From Byssothecium circinans (Eukaryota; Ascomycota; Dothideomycetes; Pleosporales; Massarinaceae), in contig ML977003.1 of assembly GCA_010015675.1 (NCBI GenBank), positions 43,611-107,610 of the forward strand: 64,000 nucleotides of DNA. Direction: 5' to 3'. The translations under genes and the position numbers were made by a program. This document shows, piece by piece, positions 46,274-57,980 of this stretch (its first letter is position 1; the number at the start of each line of letters is the position of its first letter). Below the pieces are notes generated by a model, which saw nothing but the letters and a program-made list of their open reading frames with translations, did no database searches and had not been told where the DNA came from.

Positions 46274-46739
46274 GTGATGGGATATCATGGATGGATGAGA
46301 CAGAGTCAGCGGGGCGATAATCCTAGCGGGGAGTGGGTGGAGGTTTACGGTTCTTCACGGCCTTTTCGACATGAGATGTGGGTTTCCTGTGACATTGCTA
46401 GCTAGCGAGGCGTTTGGGATGAGGGGATATGAGATACGAAAACATCCTTCTGAAAATCCTATTCTACTAGATGTCTGCACCATGTGACATGTTGATGAAG
46501 TGAAGTGAACGAAGGCGCGACGATGATATTTTGTACAATCTACAAACATAAAAAGCGCCGGAAAATAAAGTGCAAGAACATCTACACCATATAATCCCAC
46601 ACAAAACATACACATACACATACCCCGCCCCTTTCCTTTTCCTGCCCCCCTTTCCCTTCTCTACACGTACAATTTTACACACATCATAGCATATCCTACA
46701 CCTACACCTACACCTACACAGACACAGACACACACCTCT
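46274..46739. other. Convergent 3' spacer with CCTACA repeat
   Basis: 466 bases between convergent genes. A CCTACA hexamer repeat and CA-rich run occupies about 46693-46735. No gene recognised. Confidence 0.5.
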
Positions 46740-49700
46740 CTACCACAGAAACTCGGTATTACACATCCTCACGCCATCCAGCTCCTTCCAGAGAAACGTC
46801 CCGCTCTTGGTCAGCGGCAAGGGGCGCCGATGCCACATCCTCGCGAATCGCTTCGCGGCCTCTTCCTCCTCGAACTCGACGATCCACCGGTTATACACAC
46901 GGTTCATGATCATCTGGTTGATCTGTCTGGCGTCCGCGCCGCCCGCTCCTCCTTCGTCTCCTCCTTCTTGATCGGTATCGAATGGATTCGCATTGTTGGA
47001 GCCGAACAAGTCGTCGTCGTCAGCGGCACCGGCACCGCCACGATCCGCGTGGGCAAGGAAAGAGGAGGACGGATCTGTATTGTTGTATTTGCTCAGGTTC
47101 GTGGAGCGCGGGTTCTGCGAGGCGACGGGGAGGAATTTGGCGCGGAGATCGACGAGGTCGCGGAGACGGGAGATGCCTTTCTCGGCGTTGTGGAGGGGCC
47201 AGGTTATGCCGCGTATGTAGGCGTGTTGGCGGATGAGGCGGTAGAGGTCGGCGGGGAGCGGTTCGTAGCCGTCGATCTGCATGAGGACTTTGAAGAGGGG
47301 CTTTTTGGTGGTGGGGGAGATGGAGGGTACGACGGGTTTGTAGCCGCCTTGTTCGAGGAGCGTGCGGAGCGATGGGTTGTAGGGCTGCATGACCATGTGG
47401 AGGGCTAGGGGCATGCCGGTGGGTTGGAGAGTGTACGAGGCTGTGACTTGGCCGATATCTTCGCCGTCTTCGAGGAAGCCCTTTGGAGGCGGGAGCGCGG
47501 ACATGATGCTGTTTGGCTGGTGGAGCTGGCTCAGCTTGTGCAATCTCGAGGCATTTTTCTGGTAGGCCAGCGCCGACTGTGGGGAGCGGAAGACGAGGAA
47601 GTAGAACGGAAGGCGCTCGAGGCTCAAAGGATCTCGCCCGGGGATCACGCGGATGAATTCGCCTCCTGCCGCCCAGGAATCGATGTGCTTGCCTTTGGGG
47701 ACGAGGCGGCGGAAGTCCATTTCTGTGAGCTCGGTGCTACAGTTGACCAGTTGCAGCGCTGTAATGTTCTCGCTGTTCGACTGGAAGTTTTCGACGTAGC
47801 GCTCGCGCTTGGTCTTTTTGCGATCGACTGGATAGCGATTAATAAGGGACATATTGCTGGGGAGGTCAAGCTTGGGATATGGATTGCGGGTTGTGTAGTG
47901 CGGCTGTATATAGTCGCTCGCTTCGGGAAAGAGTTCTTCTAGGAGAGATTGCTCGCTCATTACACTTGACGTTCTTGCCTCTGTGGTACCAGTTGATGCT
48001 GCTGAAGGGGGGGATGGCGTTAGGGCTCTCGTCGATGCTGGTGTTGGAGACGGTGAGGGAGCCGAATTCGGCCCTTGTGCTTCTGGCGACACCCTCGTGC
48101 TAAGGTCATCTTTTGTTGCACTCATATCAGAATTCTCTGAATGATTAGACGACTTCATGTCCCTTGCTTGCGTGTGAATGTGACGGGTCAACCTTTGATT
48201 ATCATTCCTCTCTTCCGGCACCAGTTCAATAGGAGATGTCGACTTGGATGAGTTGGATCCTCTCTGGTCGCTCCTCTCATTCGATAAACGTACGCCGATG
48301 TCCTTTTCAGTACGCTCCCTCGTACTCGGTTGTGATGCCATGATCGAGTCCGCTGGCCTTATTGTAGATGCGTTGTTTGTGGCTTTTGATGCCGCCGGCA
48401 ACAGGGCGGATCTTTCCATTAAGTCCGTCAAGCGCCTCATCTGCTCTACTAAGAGAGCCACTTGCTGCTTCAGGCTGGTATCTGCATCCTCAGTGGGCAT
48501 TGGTGCTGGGCTGGCATCTTGGGATGGTCCAACAGCACTGCCTCTCTGCTTCGGCAAGGGCGACGGGTCCACATGTTGTACTGTGACGTCATTACCGTCT
48601 TCGAATAAGCTACGAGTGTTGTCCAGTTTGTGTCCTGTGGGCGACTGGATTTGTTCAGCTGGTTTGGATTTTGCCTCCCGCCCCGAGAGCGATTCGTGTC
48701 TAGCTGAGACATTGGCAGCTTCTTTGGATAGATCCTGACCCCCGGCAAGCCGATAGGGGACTTTTCTGAAACTGTTCCCTTTCCAGGATATGAGTTTGCT
48801 GATTCGTAGCGATTTGGCTGCTTCGTCCTTTTTCAGTGGCTTTGGCCCCGGAGCAAATAATCTACGATTTGGCCCCACAGCAGTTATTTTAGCATTGGGA
48901 GAAAAGAGCTCGAGGATATCTTTGTTATCTTCGCGTCTTGCCTCTTCGTGTGCTTGCTCTATCCATTCTGTAATCTTGAGCAAGACAGATAGCGCGTGGC
49001 CCTGGCCAACTTTGAGCCCTGTTCCAAGAAATTGCTCTATTTTCATGTATAACCCGATAGTATCAACATGCTTTGCTAAGGCTGTTTCCAAGACCACGTT
49101 CCTCCATTGAGGCATGAGAGGAAAGCTGACATGGTCCCACCTCGGGTCAAGCCCGATCTTGCGCATGTGTTTCCAGCAGGACGACGAGGCATCGGCGTGG
49201 GCCTTGGCAGCAGCTTTATCATGCATGACAGTCTTGCAGGGTATACACAAGTATATGCCCTGTGGTGCTTGATCCCAGCAGGTAGCACTGCGCAGGTGAT
49301 GCCGGAACAAACGGCTCTTGGTGAAGCCGCCCTGGTGGCAGGTTGGGCATACCAAGTCATCTCTGCCCCTGGGGCTGCGCCTGCTATGTTGCATTATTTT
49401 TTCCTCCCTGCTCTGCCTCTGGGAAACTTTGTCCGTCTTGATTGATGACTGGCGGGTGCGTGCTTCCTGTGGGGCTTTCGGCGGCTGCATCTCGGGAGCG
49501 GGGGATGTCTTAGGGCTAGTTGAAGCCGACTCCTTCTGCACCGCATTGGGAAGTGCTGGAGGTTTCGTGGCGGGGACACGGCTGGCAGACTCTGCATCGT
49601 GCTTCTGCTGTTGCTCCAGAGCCGTCGCATTGGGTGTCCGCACTTGATCCTCGGGAGTAGGGCCTGGCGGTTTATGGAAGAAGGGCGACATCAAGGACCC

Positions 49701-49889
49701 CCAGAGTCCGGTCTTCTGCGCCTGCGTCCGCGTCCGCGTCTGCGTCTGCGGGGGACGTTCGGGGGAGGATGCGTCACCGTCGCGACCAGAGAGCTTGTCG
49801 CGGGGGCCGTCGGACGCCCATCGGATCTGGACAGAGCTCCTTTGGGGGTGACATGGCCGCAGAGATCGAAGGAGGCGCGGCGGTGGCAT
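46740..49889 (-). CDS. Large mitochondrial protein with zinc-finger-like and RRM-like regions, function unknown
   Basis: 1049 aa, single exon. I do not recognise a named family. The N-terminus (PPPRLLRSLRPCHPQRSSV) with QIRWASDG resembles a mitochondrial presequence. Two CxxC/H-type zinc-binding candidates occur near 190-245 (CPTCHQGGFTKSRLFRHHL, then CIPCKTVMHDK with a downstream His/Cys). A coiled-coil motif (SLKQQVALLVEQMRRLTDLM) and a long disordered region follow. The C-terminal ~370 residues are the ordered part, with SENITALQLVNCSTELTEMD, LERLPFYFLVFRSPQSALAY and a final RWIVEFEEEEAAKRFARMWH, reminiscent of two RRM folds. This suggests RNA binding in mitochondria, an inference only. 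An in-frame ATG at 49913 would add eight residues. It faces AFG2 across about 250 bp. Confidence 0.75.
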   Translation of the reverse strand: MPPPRLLRSLRPCHPQRSSVQIRWASDGPRDKLSGRDGDASSPERPPQTQTRTRTQAQKTGLWGSLMSPFFHKPPGPTPEDQVRTPNATALEQQQKHDAESASRVPATKPPALPNAVQKESASTSPKTSPAPEMQPPKAPQEARTRQSSIKTDKVSQRQSREEKIMQHSRRSPRGRDDLVCPTCHQGGFTKSRLFRHHLRSATCWDQAPQGIYLCIPCKTVMHDKAAAKAHADASSSCWKHMRKIGLDPRWDHVSFPLMPQWRNVVLETALAKHVDTIGLYMKIEQFLGTGLKVGQGHALSVLLKITEWIEQAHEEARREDNKDILELFSPNAKITAVGPNRRLFAPGPKPLKKDEAAKSLRISKLISWKGNSFRKVPYRLAGGQDLSKEAANVSARHESLSGREAKSKPAEQIQSPTGHKLDNTRSLFEDGNDVTVQHVDPSPLPKQRGSAVGPSQDASPAPMPTEDADTSLKQQVALLVEQMRRLTDLMERSALLPAASKATNNASTIRPADSIMASQPSTRERTEKDIGVRLSNERSDQRGSNSSKSTSPIELVPEERNDNQRLTRHIHTQARDMKSSNHSENSDMSATKDDLSTRVSPEAQGPNSAPSPSPTPASTRALTPSPPSAASTGTTEARTSSVMSEQSLLEELFPEASDYIQPHYTTRNPYPKLDLPSNMSLINRYPVDRKKTKRERYVENFQSNSENITALQLVNCSTELTEMDFRRLVPKGKHIDSWAAGGEFIRVIPGRDPLSLERLPFYFLVFRSPQSALAYQKNASRLHKLSQLHQPNSIMSALPPPKGFLEDGEDIGQVTASYTLQPTGMPLALHMVMQPYNPSLRTLLEQGGYKPVVPSISPTTKKPLFKVLMQIDGYEPLPADLYRLIRQHAYIRGITWPLHNAEKGISRLRDLVDLRAKFLPVASQNPRSTNLSKYNNTDPSSSFLAHADRGGAGAADDDDLFGSNNANPFDTDQEGGDEGGAGGADARQINQMIMNRVYNRWIVEFEEEEAAKRFARMWHRRPLPLTKSGTFLWKELDGVRMCNTEFLW

Positions 49890-50139
49890 CAATTGCTCCT
49901 GGTCACATTGCACGCGTCGGTGTGTTGCAGACGTTGGATTCTATCACCGCCGTCTCAAAAAGTTTAGGAGCTCCTTATGTCATCCGATCTTGGCATCGGT
50001 ACTTTTCTCACCCCAACACCAAGTTACCGAGACATTCACCATCTTCCCTGGAGTATTTTGAGGTCGAGTAGCACTCACTCGGGCACTGAATTCACAGCGA
50101 GAGTTTGGACGAAGCATCTGGGTCCGTCTGCTGCCCATC

Positions 50140-52586
50140 ATGGCGACGGCTTTTGCTCTCCGGCCTCTAGAGCGTAGCAGTGCCAGCACCCTCAAGGAAG
50201 GTTTCCGTATCCACTTGGCTGATAAGGAACTGCGGAGCCAACAACTTGCCGGTGGAGACCTAGTTCGCATCTCATCAGCTAACGGACACCATGGCTTTGC
50301 GGTAGCGTGGCCGGGGGACAGGCAGACGAATACTGGCAACAAGCCAATTGCAAAGATTTCACCATGGCTGCAAGAGCGATATGGCTTGAAGCTGTCTGAG
50401 CGGTACTTCATAGAGAAGGCCATTGACGCATGGAAGCCCATCGAGCATGTGTCCGTCAGTACTGCGCAGGCCGCAGAGGCGCTGAGCAAGTACTCCTCCC
50501 GTGAAGAGTTGACTTACTGGATCAGCTCTTCTCTAGGTAGGGTTGGACCTCGCCACTTCGCCAGTTCGACACTAACTGACAGCAATCAGCGCGACTCACC
50601 ATCATTCTGCCGGGAGAGACATTTGACGTACAGCAGGAGGGCGCCAAGAGCCATCGAAATTCCAAACTACGCGCCACCGTTGGTAAGATTGAGCCTGCAG
50701 GAGACAATAACCATGCGTTATACTTCAATCCCCTCACATCAAAAGTTGTTCTCGAAGGGGAATCTGCCGCGAACGGGACGTCCATCCATCCAGAAGGAAC
50801 CCCTGTCAACACGGAAATATCTCTCCAGATTGACAGCGGCGGCGTCGGAGGCTTGTCTGAGCAAGTCGACGAAATCAACGCCAGACTGGACTACCTCACC
50901 TACGAGGATGCCGCCTGCCTGGATCCTCACCTCAGTTGTCCAGAGACTTTCTTGATACATGGACCAGATGGCTGCGGCAAGTCTCTGTTACTTGACAGGT
51001 TGGCAAGGTGCCCATGGCGCCAAGTGCACAAACTCGACGATAGATGGCTTAATGCCAATCGCAAAGGACTATCTGAGGCTCTGTCCACCGATGTCTTTGC
51101 CAATGCCCGTGAGCAGCAACCATCCATTGTCTTGATAGACAACTTGGATAACTTTCTCAAGAAAGGAGAGGATCTAGTGAGCTGCTTACGGCAAGAAATA
51201 GAGAAGCTGCAAGGCACTCAAGTTGTCGTCGCTGGAGCTGTCCGCAGCATATACGGTATGAAACTACAGTGTAGAATCTGCAGTCTAATATGACGTGCAT
51301 TGACATCCCGTTGCATGCGCAATACTGACTTGTTCTCCAATTTAGATATTGACGCAAGCCTTCGGACACCTTGGATCTTCCAAACTGAGCTCGAACTATC
51401 TCCTCCCAATGTGCGACAGAGGGAAGAGACGTTGCGAAAGATCATTGGTCCTACACAGGAGATTACAGATGTTGATTTTGTGTCTCTAGCTGAACGATCT
51501 CACGGCTTCGTAGGTCGCGATATAAAGACACTCTGTTATCTAGCGAGAAAACACCGTAAAGATCAAATCACACGCGATTCGAAGGTTGAGAAGCTCCTAG
51601 CTTCACGTGAGCATAGTGCGCAGCTCAATTTTGTTACGCAGGCAGATTTCGATGCTGTCATCGATCGAGTGCATCCTTCAGTCCTCAAGGACAGCGTTCT
51701 TGAAGTTCCGAAGATGAGGTGGACCGATATTGCCGGCGTCGACCATGTCCGAACCTTGCTTGAAGACATCACTGTTCGTCCATATAAGGTACATTTACCC
51801 TACTCCTCCTCCAAGAATTGGCATATTGACTGCGTATAGTACCCCGACCTTGATATCAAATTTGGCGGTGTACAGTCGCGTAAGGGCGTTTTGCTGTACG
51901 GCCCTCCCGGCTGCGCAAAGACTCTCATCGCACAAGCGGTGGCAACCGAGTCCAACCTGAACTTCCTTGCGGTAAAAGGGTCGGAGCTTATTAAGATGTA
52001 CGTGGGGGAGTCTGAGCGTGCGATACGCGACGTGTTCCGACGAGCACGCGCCGCAAAACCATGCATCATCTTCTTTGACGAAATCGACTCGATTGGGAAA
52101 TCGCGAGAGAAGACGCAGGATAGCGGTCTCAACGTCGTCGCTACTCTATTAAACGAAATGGACGGCATTGAAGCCCTCAAGGATGTTTTCATCATCGGTG
52201 CAACGAACAGGCCTGACATTTTGGATTCGGCACTTATCCGCACCGGTCGCTTCGACGCTCATATCCATATCGGGTTGCCGAATCAAGATGCCCGTCGCCA
52301 GATTGTCGAGATCCACACCAGAAAACGGCCGCTGGCATCCGATGTCGATCTAGCAATCATTGCGTCGCGAACAGAGGGCAGCAGCGGAGCCGATATCAAG
52401 GGTCTGTGTGACATTGCGATTGAGATGGCCAAGTCAGACTACGTTGCAGTGCCTGATTCAGACCCTATGGTCAAGATGAGCCACTTCGAGCGAGCGCTGG
52501 CGCAACACGTTCCGCATACCATCAAAGAAGAGGCCGAGAAGTATGAGGGTTGGCGCCCCGGGAAATCGCTGTCCGCCAATGCCTGA
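50140..52586 (+). CDS. AFG2: Type II AAA ATPase of the Afg2/Drg1 (SPATA5) type
   Basis: 750 aa in four exons (50140-50536, 50590-51255, 51346-51788, 51840-52586; introns 53, 90 and 51). An N-terminal Cdc48-like domain (residues ~15-95) precedes two AAA modules. The first is strongly diverged: Walker A GPDGCGKS, Walker B IVLIDNLDN (Glu replaced by Asn), and no recognisable pore loop. The second is canonical: GPPGCAKT, NFLAVKGSELIKMYVGESER, IIFFDEIDS, GATNRPDILDSALIRTGRFD and EGSSGADIKGLC. Afg2/Drg1 strips shuttling factors from cytoplasmic pre-60S ribosomes. NFLAVKG after GPPGCAKT favours Afg2 over Rix7; because D1 is so diverged a lineage-specific paralogue remains possible. Confidence 0.82.
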
Positions 52587-53736
52587 ACATGCGGTTCTTG
52601 TGCGGTGAAGGGTTGAGTGGAAGACCTATGCGGAAGAATTATCGAACTTCAGCCGCATGCATGCACGACAACACGCGTTGAGCTGCAGGACCAGACCAAG
52701 AATTTCCATTGTTCCAGCGGTAGGCACTGGAGCCTACCCGACCTCTTATAGACAAGTCCAATTGAACCGACTCGTCCGACGTTTCTCATCGCGACGCCAA
52801 TATTCTTGATTTGCAGAATAGCCGCCTACAGAGAGAAATACCCGTGATGAATACTAGGCAAGGCCTTTCTCTTGGAATCTCTGGAAACCCTCAATTTCCT
52901 ACCCCGGAATTATGCTTCTGGCTGAATTTCCGAAGAGGCTTCGTCACCGCTAGCGTCAGCACTCGTAATCGTTCTTCGTTCTACATAGTACAACATGCAT
53001 ATCTGTTTGGCATTGATTCCAGCCGTGTTTGAGGCATAAAGTCACATCGTCACGGTTGTTTCTCCAGTCGAAGAAAAGATGGAGACGGCGGGGTGCTGGT
53101 GTTTACTTGGTTGCCGCTGGCCCAAGGCCCCAAGGCAGAGGACAATCTCAATTTCCTTGGATGCGCTCCAGTTGTTGGTCGTGGACGAGGATCGACGCGA
53201 TCCGCCCTGGTCTTGGCTAGCGAAATTGCGGGACGAGCAGCGAGAACGTCGTGAAACGGGGCTCGTGCTCGCCATCTGCTTCGTCGCATCAACATGTCAA
53301 CGTTCGAGACAGTAATTCCCGGCATCGGCCCTGGATGACGTTGTCGCAGATTTGGGTCGTTACCCAATGACGTGCCGCAATTTATTCCCTGCACCAACCG
53401 TGCCCCGTCTTTCTTCCTTCTCCCTCCATGTCCCCCCATCGCGAGCAATTTGTCCCTGACGAGTCGGGTGCTGCCATACCTGGCTTGCGTCTTGCCTCGC
53501 CCCCGCAAGCATGATGGGCGAAAGATAGCTTGTTTCCCGTACTACCGTCACGCCGGCGCAATCTTGACTTTCTTCCCTTCTTCCGCCCTTTCGCAATCAC
53601 CTCCCTCACGCTTGCACACCCTTTGGTTCTCTGGAGAGCCGTCCGTTCCTTTTGCGTCTCATTCTCTCGCCCACTGCCATTCCTTCAAACCTTTATTTAC
53701 ATCTTCTGATACCCCACTAACAGTCTTGAAACCGCC
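52587..53736. other. Intergenic region and leader of the 53737 gene
   Basis: 1.15 kb without a supported gene. The second half is C/T-rich, suggesting a long leader. Confidence 0.4.
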
Positions 53737-55813
53737 ATGCCCGGGATACTGGGAAGATCGAGGAGTTTCCGCATGCTGAGAAGAGGCGGTCACGAGGGGT
53801 CCCACCAACGAGAATTTGACCTCCCGGCGCCACAGCCCACTCTTTCTCAGGTCGACGTCGGCAGATTAAAGGAAGCTTCGTTCCCCAGACCAGTTGGAAG
53901 GGTTGAAACTCCCGAAATGCTGCAACGACCCAAGACCGCTGGCGGAGCGGGAGACCGCTCAACGCTGTTCCACAAGAATGCGACCCCCCTCCAACACCAG
54001 CAGCAACGAGAGCTAGAAAACCAAGGCTTCGAGTTTGCTCCCTTGTCGCCCGAGAAGAGCTCGACTTTTCTTTACACTGCCGAATTCCGTGAGAGCAGGG
54101 AAGGTATCATTGGGATTGCGCTTGGAAGTCCGACCATGGCTGCTCATCCACAGTGGAATGTCGCCTCGCCAGGAAACGACTTTGTCTCCAATGGCCAGGG
54201 AAATACAACGTACATCTCGTCCAACAACCAGTCACCGAACCCATTCCCTCAGGAACATGCTGTTGAGGGTCAACGCGAGCCACCAAAGCCCAAGATCAGC
54301 CGATGGAAATCACTGTTCAGGAAGACTGGCCCGTCGCCGCGTACGCAAGAGAAGGAATCATTTTATCAATTGGCCAAGTCAGTGACGCCTGCACGCGCAG
54401 ATAGCCATCACGACGACGATTCACAGGAGGAAGAGGCCAGCGTAGCGTCACCAGCAACATACACGTACAACCCCAGCATACGAGAATCCCGCAAATTGCC
54501 AAAGGGATACGCACAACCTGCCGCCGACACCCGGCCTCGAGCTCTCACGGTCAACAGCACACAAACGCCGAAGTCTTCATCTTTTCGATCCGCTTCTAGT
54601 TCCAACCCTCCAAAGCTTTTCGGCCGCTCTCCGACAGTTCCTCAGTTATTTGTGTCCGGTGAATCAGCATCGCCAAAGACGCTCTCCGGCGACAAACCCC
54701 TCCTTGACGTCGCCATACCCGAAGTCCACATGGAGCGCTATAGCGTAATGTTCAGCGGCCTCCTCCAACAAAACTCTAACAATAGCAATGCCTCGTCCTC
54801 ACTCCTCCAACGCCGACAAGCCGACCAACTGAAACCGCTGAACCAACTCTCCATGAAGGTACTTTGCACCCCTCTTCCCCTCTCCCAAACAAAACTCTTT
54901 CCCGATATAGCGCTCCGAAACGTCGGCCTCAAGGATGATCGCTGACATCTCTCAACACAAACAGAACGAATCTTCCTCACATCTGAAACCCCAACGGCGA
55001 GCCACATCCCCCTCTTTTCCCAAGTCGCCCTCAGCAAACCTCTCCCTCTTCCCCTCGGCCAATACATCTCGCGCGCCCTCGCCCCGCCAAGTCCAGAACC
55101 CCCTCAACCGGCCTCGCCCAGTACAACGACACCGGTCGCAAACGGCACCGTCTAGCTCGCCACATCTCCCCCTCCACGACCACGATGACGACAACACAAT
55201 CGGACTTGCGATTACACCCGACATGGAGACGCCGCAGACACTAACCCCGCTGACGGATGCAGCGCCAACACCAACCAGCAGACACAGTTTCGAATTCGAC
55301 GGCGGCAGCGAAGAAATCTCCATCCGAACAATCGGCGTCAAAGCCGCCAAACAACAACGACAACGACCCTTCAAACCCGAACTCCCCCCACAAAACGAAC
55401 CAGAATGGGAAATCCTCCCCAAACGCACAATCTCCAAAGCCTCGGCCCTACGCTCCCACCCCGCCTCCGAAGCGCCCTCCTCCGCACCCCTAGAACCCCC
55501 CGCGACCATCGAAACGGCTTCGCCCATGACGCTGCTGCGTAGTCCGAGCTCCGCGCGCTCGGCGACGCATCATATGTCGCCGACAGCGCGGGCTGTGGCG
55601 AGTCCCGAGATCAGGAGCGGGAGTGCGACTGTGGGGGTCGCGAGGAGCATTAGTGTGAGTCGGACGAATAGTCCGCTGAAGGGGTCGCCTGGGAGCGGGG
55701 GGTTGAACGTGCCGGGTGTGAGTGTGTTGGGGGGTGATCATAGGGCGTTGACGCCGACGTTGGTGGAGATGAGGAATCGGAGGAGTCAGAGGGTGCAGTT
55801 GGTTGATGCCTGA
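53737..55813 (+). CDS. Uncharacterised, largely disordered fungal protein
   Basis: 656 aa in two exons (53737-54858, 54965-55813; 106-nt intron, donor GTACTT, acceptor ACAG). Composition is Ser/Pro/Arg-rich throughout. Small ordered-looking islands are KPKISRWKSLFRKTGPS (~190) and DVAIPEVHMERYSVMFSGLL (~330), the latter a motif I recall from uncharacterised Pezizomycotina proteins. The C-terminus (HRALTPTLVEMRNRRSQRVQ) is basic. Many SP and TP sites suggest control by phosphorylation. No enzyme domain is visible, and no function is assigned. Confidence 0.72.
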
Positions 55814-57980
55814 ATGGGCTTGGATTGGGGACGGGGACTGGGACTTGCACTTGGACTTTGTTGTTCGGTTCTTTTGGTGAGGCTTGAAGCTACTGCTCTT
55901 TGGGCGGGCTCTTGATTTGGACCCCTTCTTCTTCTTCTTCTTCTTATTTTTCTTGGGGAATTGTTTTTTTTCGTTTGTTCTATGGACGATTTCTTTTCTT
56001 ATTTTATCTTTTTGTTGCGGGTCATACATAGCACGTTGCGTTTTGGCGTCTCTTTTCATCCATCTATTTCCATTGAGTATCCATATCGATATCTCCATTC
56101 ACATCCCAGTCCAAACTCCTATTCTTCTTCTTGGTCCACAGGCGTTTCTCCCGCTGGCAAGTCGCCGCGGGGAGAATTCCTGCACAGATCTTTCTTCGTT
56201 TCACCTGCTCGGTTTGGTTTTGGAATTTCGGGGTTCTATATGGAGATGAGGGATGGCCCGGTCCGATGGCATGGCATGGCGAGAAGAGAATCCGAAAAAT
56301 ATGGGTTGAGGTTTGCTTTGGTCGACGCGATGGGGCTGCGTGCTGCATTAGAGATGGGTTTTTGTTCCACCTATTTTGTTCTGTTCTGTTCTATGCTACT
56401 CGATACAGCGGCGATGCGATAGAGGTTTCAACTCTTTCTCGCTTCCTTTTTCGCTTCGTTTTGTGGCATGAGTTACCCAACACACCTGTAGAGTGGGGAT
56501 TCCCAGTGAGGGATTTCGGGTTTGGGGTTTGGGGTTGGTGTTGGTATTTCAGGTCTGGAGTGGAGTACAGTAAAACTATTTTGCACTGCGTTTATTTTGG
56601 GCGATGAGACTTGCACAGAATACGTTTCTAGGTGGGGTGGGTTTGTAGATGCGGATACCAAGTTTGGTTTGTTGTTGTTATTTTTTGGCCTGCGCTGCGT
56701 GGGACTGGAAAGCTGAGCGAAATTGAAAATAAAATACTAGCGTTGGAAAAGTGACGGCTCCAACGGTGGAATGACACATGTCACTCGCGTTAGGTTCGGT
56801 GTGAATCGGTAGTCTACCGATAAGACGCCGTTGCAACAGTGGTGACGGTTCCGGTTCTTCCTCGCTGACTCGTTGACATCACATCGAGGTGCGATCACGA
56901 TGGGGCGTAGCTTAGTAAGGCTAGGCGTGGCTGGTGCGTTTGCGACTGGCTCCACGCCGAACATTACTCGACATTACTCGACTGCTGTCTTCGAGATCTA
57001 TTTTGAACTTTATGAATCAATATCAGAGTCGTTAGTTAGTTGTGTGTTTTACAGCGTCCTGTCCCTCGGTTTGCGGTTCCCGCTTCGTCCCGAAAAGATG
57101 CAACATGGCTGTCCCGCGCGCCCAGTGACGCAGGTGCCATGAATTCAGCCCTCGCTCCGCCTCGTCCCGCCGCCGTCGAGGGCCTGGGGTTGTACCAGGC
57201 AGCCTGATGTGTACTCTCGTGCAAAGTGGCTGAGAGTCACGAAAGGTTTCGCGGAGGGGACGCCTGAGGACTTCTTTCACTTTGACGGGAAGAGGCGTCC
57301 GCAACCACAGAAACTCGGACTCGTATCGTCTACAGCCACATCGCGATTTCATTGGAAGATAGCGAGAAGGCTCGCGTTAGGCCGACGATCAGTTGCGCGG
57401 GGGCTCCAGTGAGTACGGCACGGGCTTGTTCCCAAGGCATCCTGCCGGTGTGCGGGGTCGTAGGGCAGTGCGGACGAAGGCTGAAATGGCACACCCCAGG
57501 CGCGTGTGATGAATGAATTCTCAAGCTTTACCCCGGTCATGCAAGCTTCTTGACGTACCGGGCTTCTGCGCGCTGTGGATCTTGTGGGTTCCTTTCCCTG
57601 AACTTCATCTCAGGCTCTACACCTTCGCCGGAGACGTCCAGGACCATCGAGGAACTGCATGCTTACCTAGCGTGGGACTGAATATACCTTATCGTCGGCA
57701 GGCGGATGAGAGGTTGCGATCCTTTATCCGGCTCTTGCTGCCATCTTTATCTTATCTTGCGACAATCCTTGCGATAGCTTCTCGTTGAACCGGACGATCC
57801 GCTCTGCATGGATGATTCTAATACCAGCGCCCTATCCACCACAGGCAAGATGTCGAGATTAGAGGTACGTGAATCTTTCATGTGCGAGGCTCCATCAACC
57901 CATGTCCTGCTTTGCGCGTCGCTGCATTCGTCATCTCCATGAGAAACCGCACTGCATAGATCCTATGCAGTACAGACAGG
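55814..57980. other. 2.2-kb intergenic region
   Basis: T-rich sequence with a TTC repeat (55925-55948) immediately after the 53737 gene looks like a 3' UTR; the rest is mixed. I looked for tRNA B-box-like sequences and found none that fold convincingly. No supported gene. Confidence 0.4.

Noticed and set aside
49853..50071. Plus-strand frame starting MAAEIEGGAA upstream of AFG2
   Set aside because: Overlaps the start of the minus-strand mitochondrial protein and has no splice route into AFG2; AFG2 has a good start at 50140.
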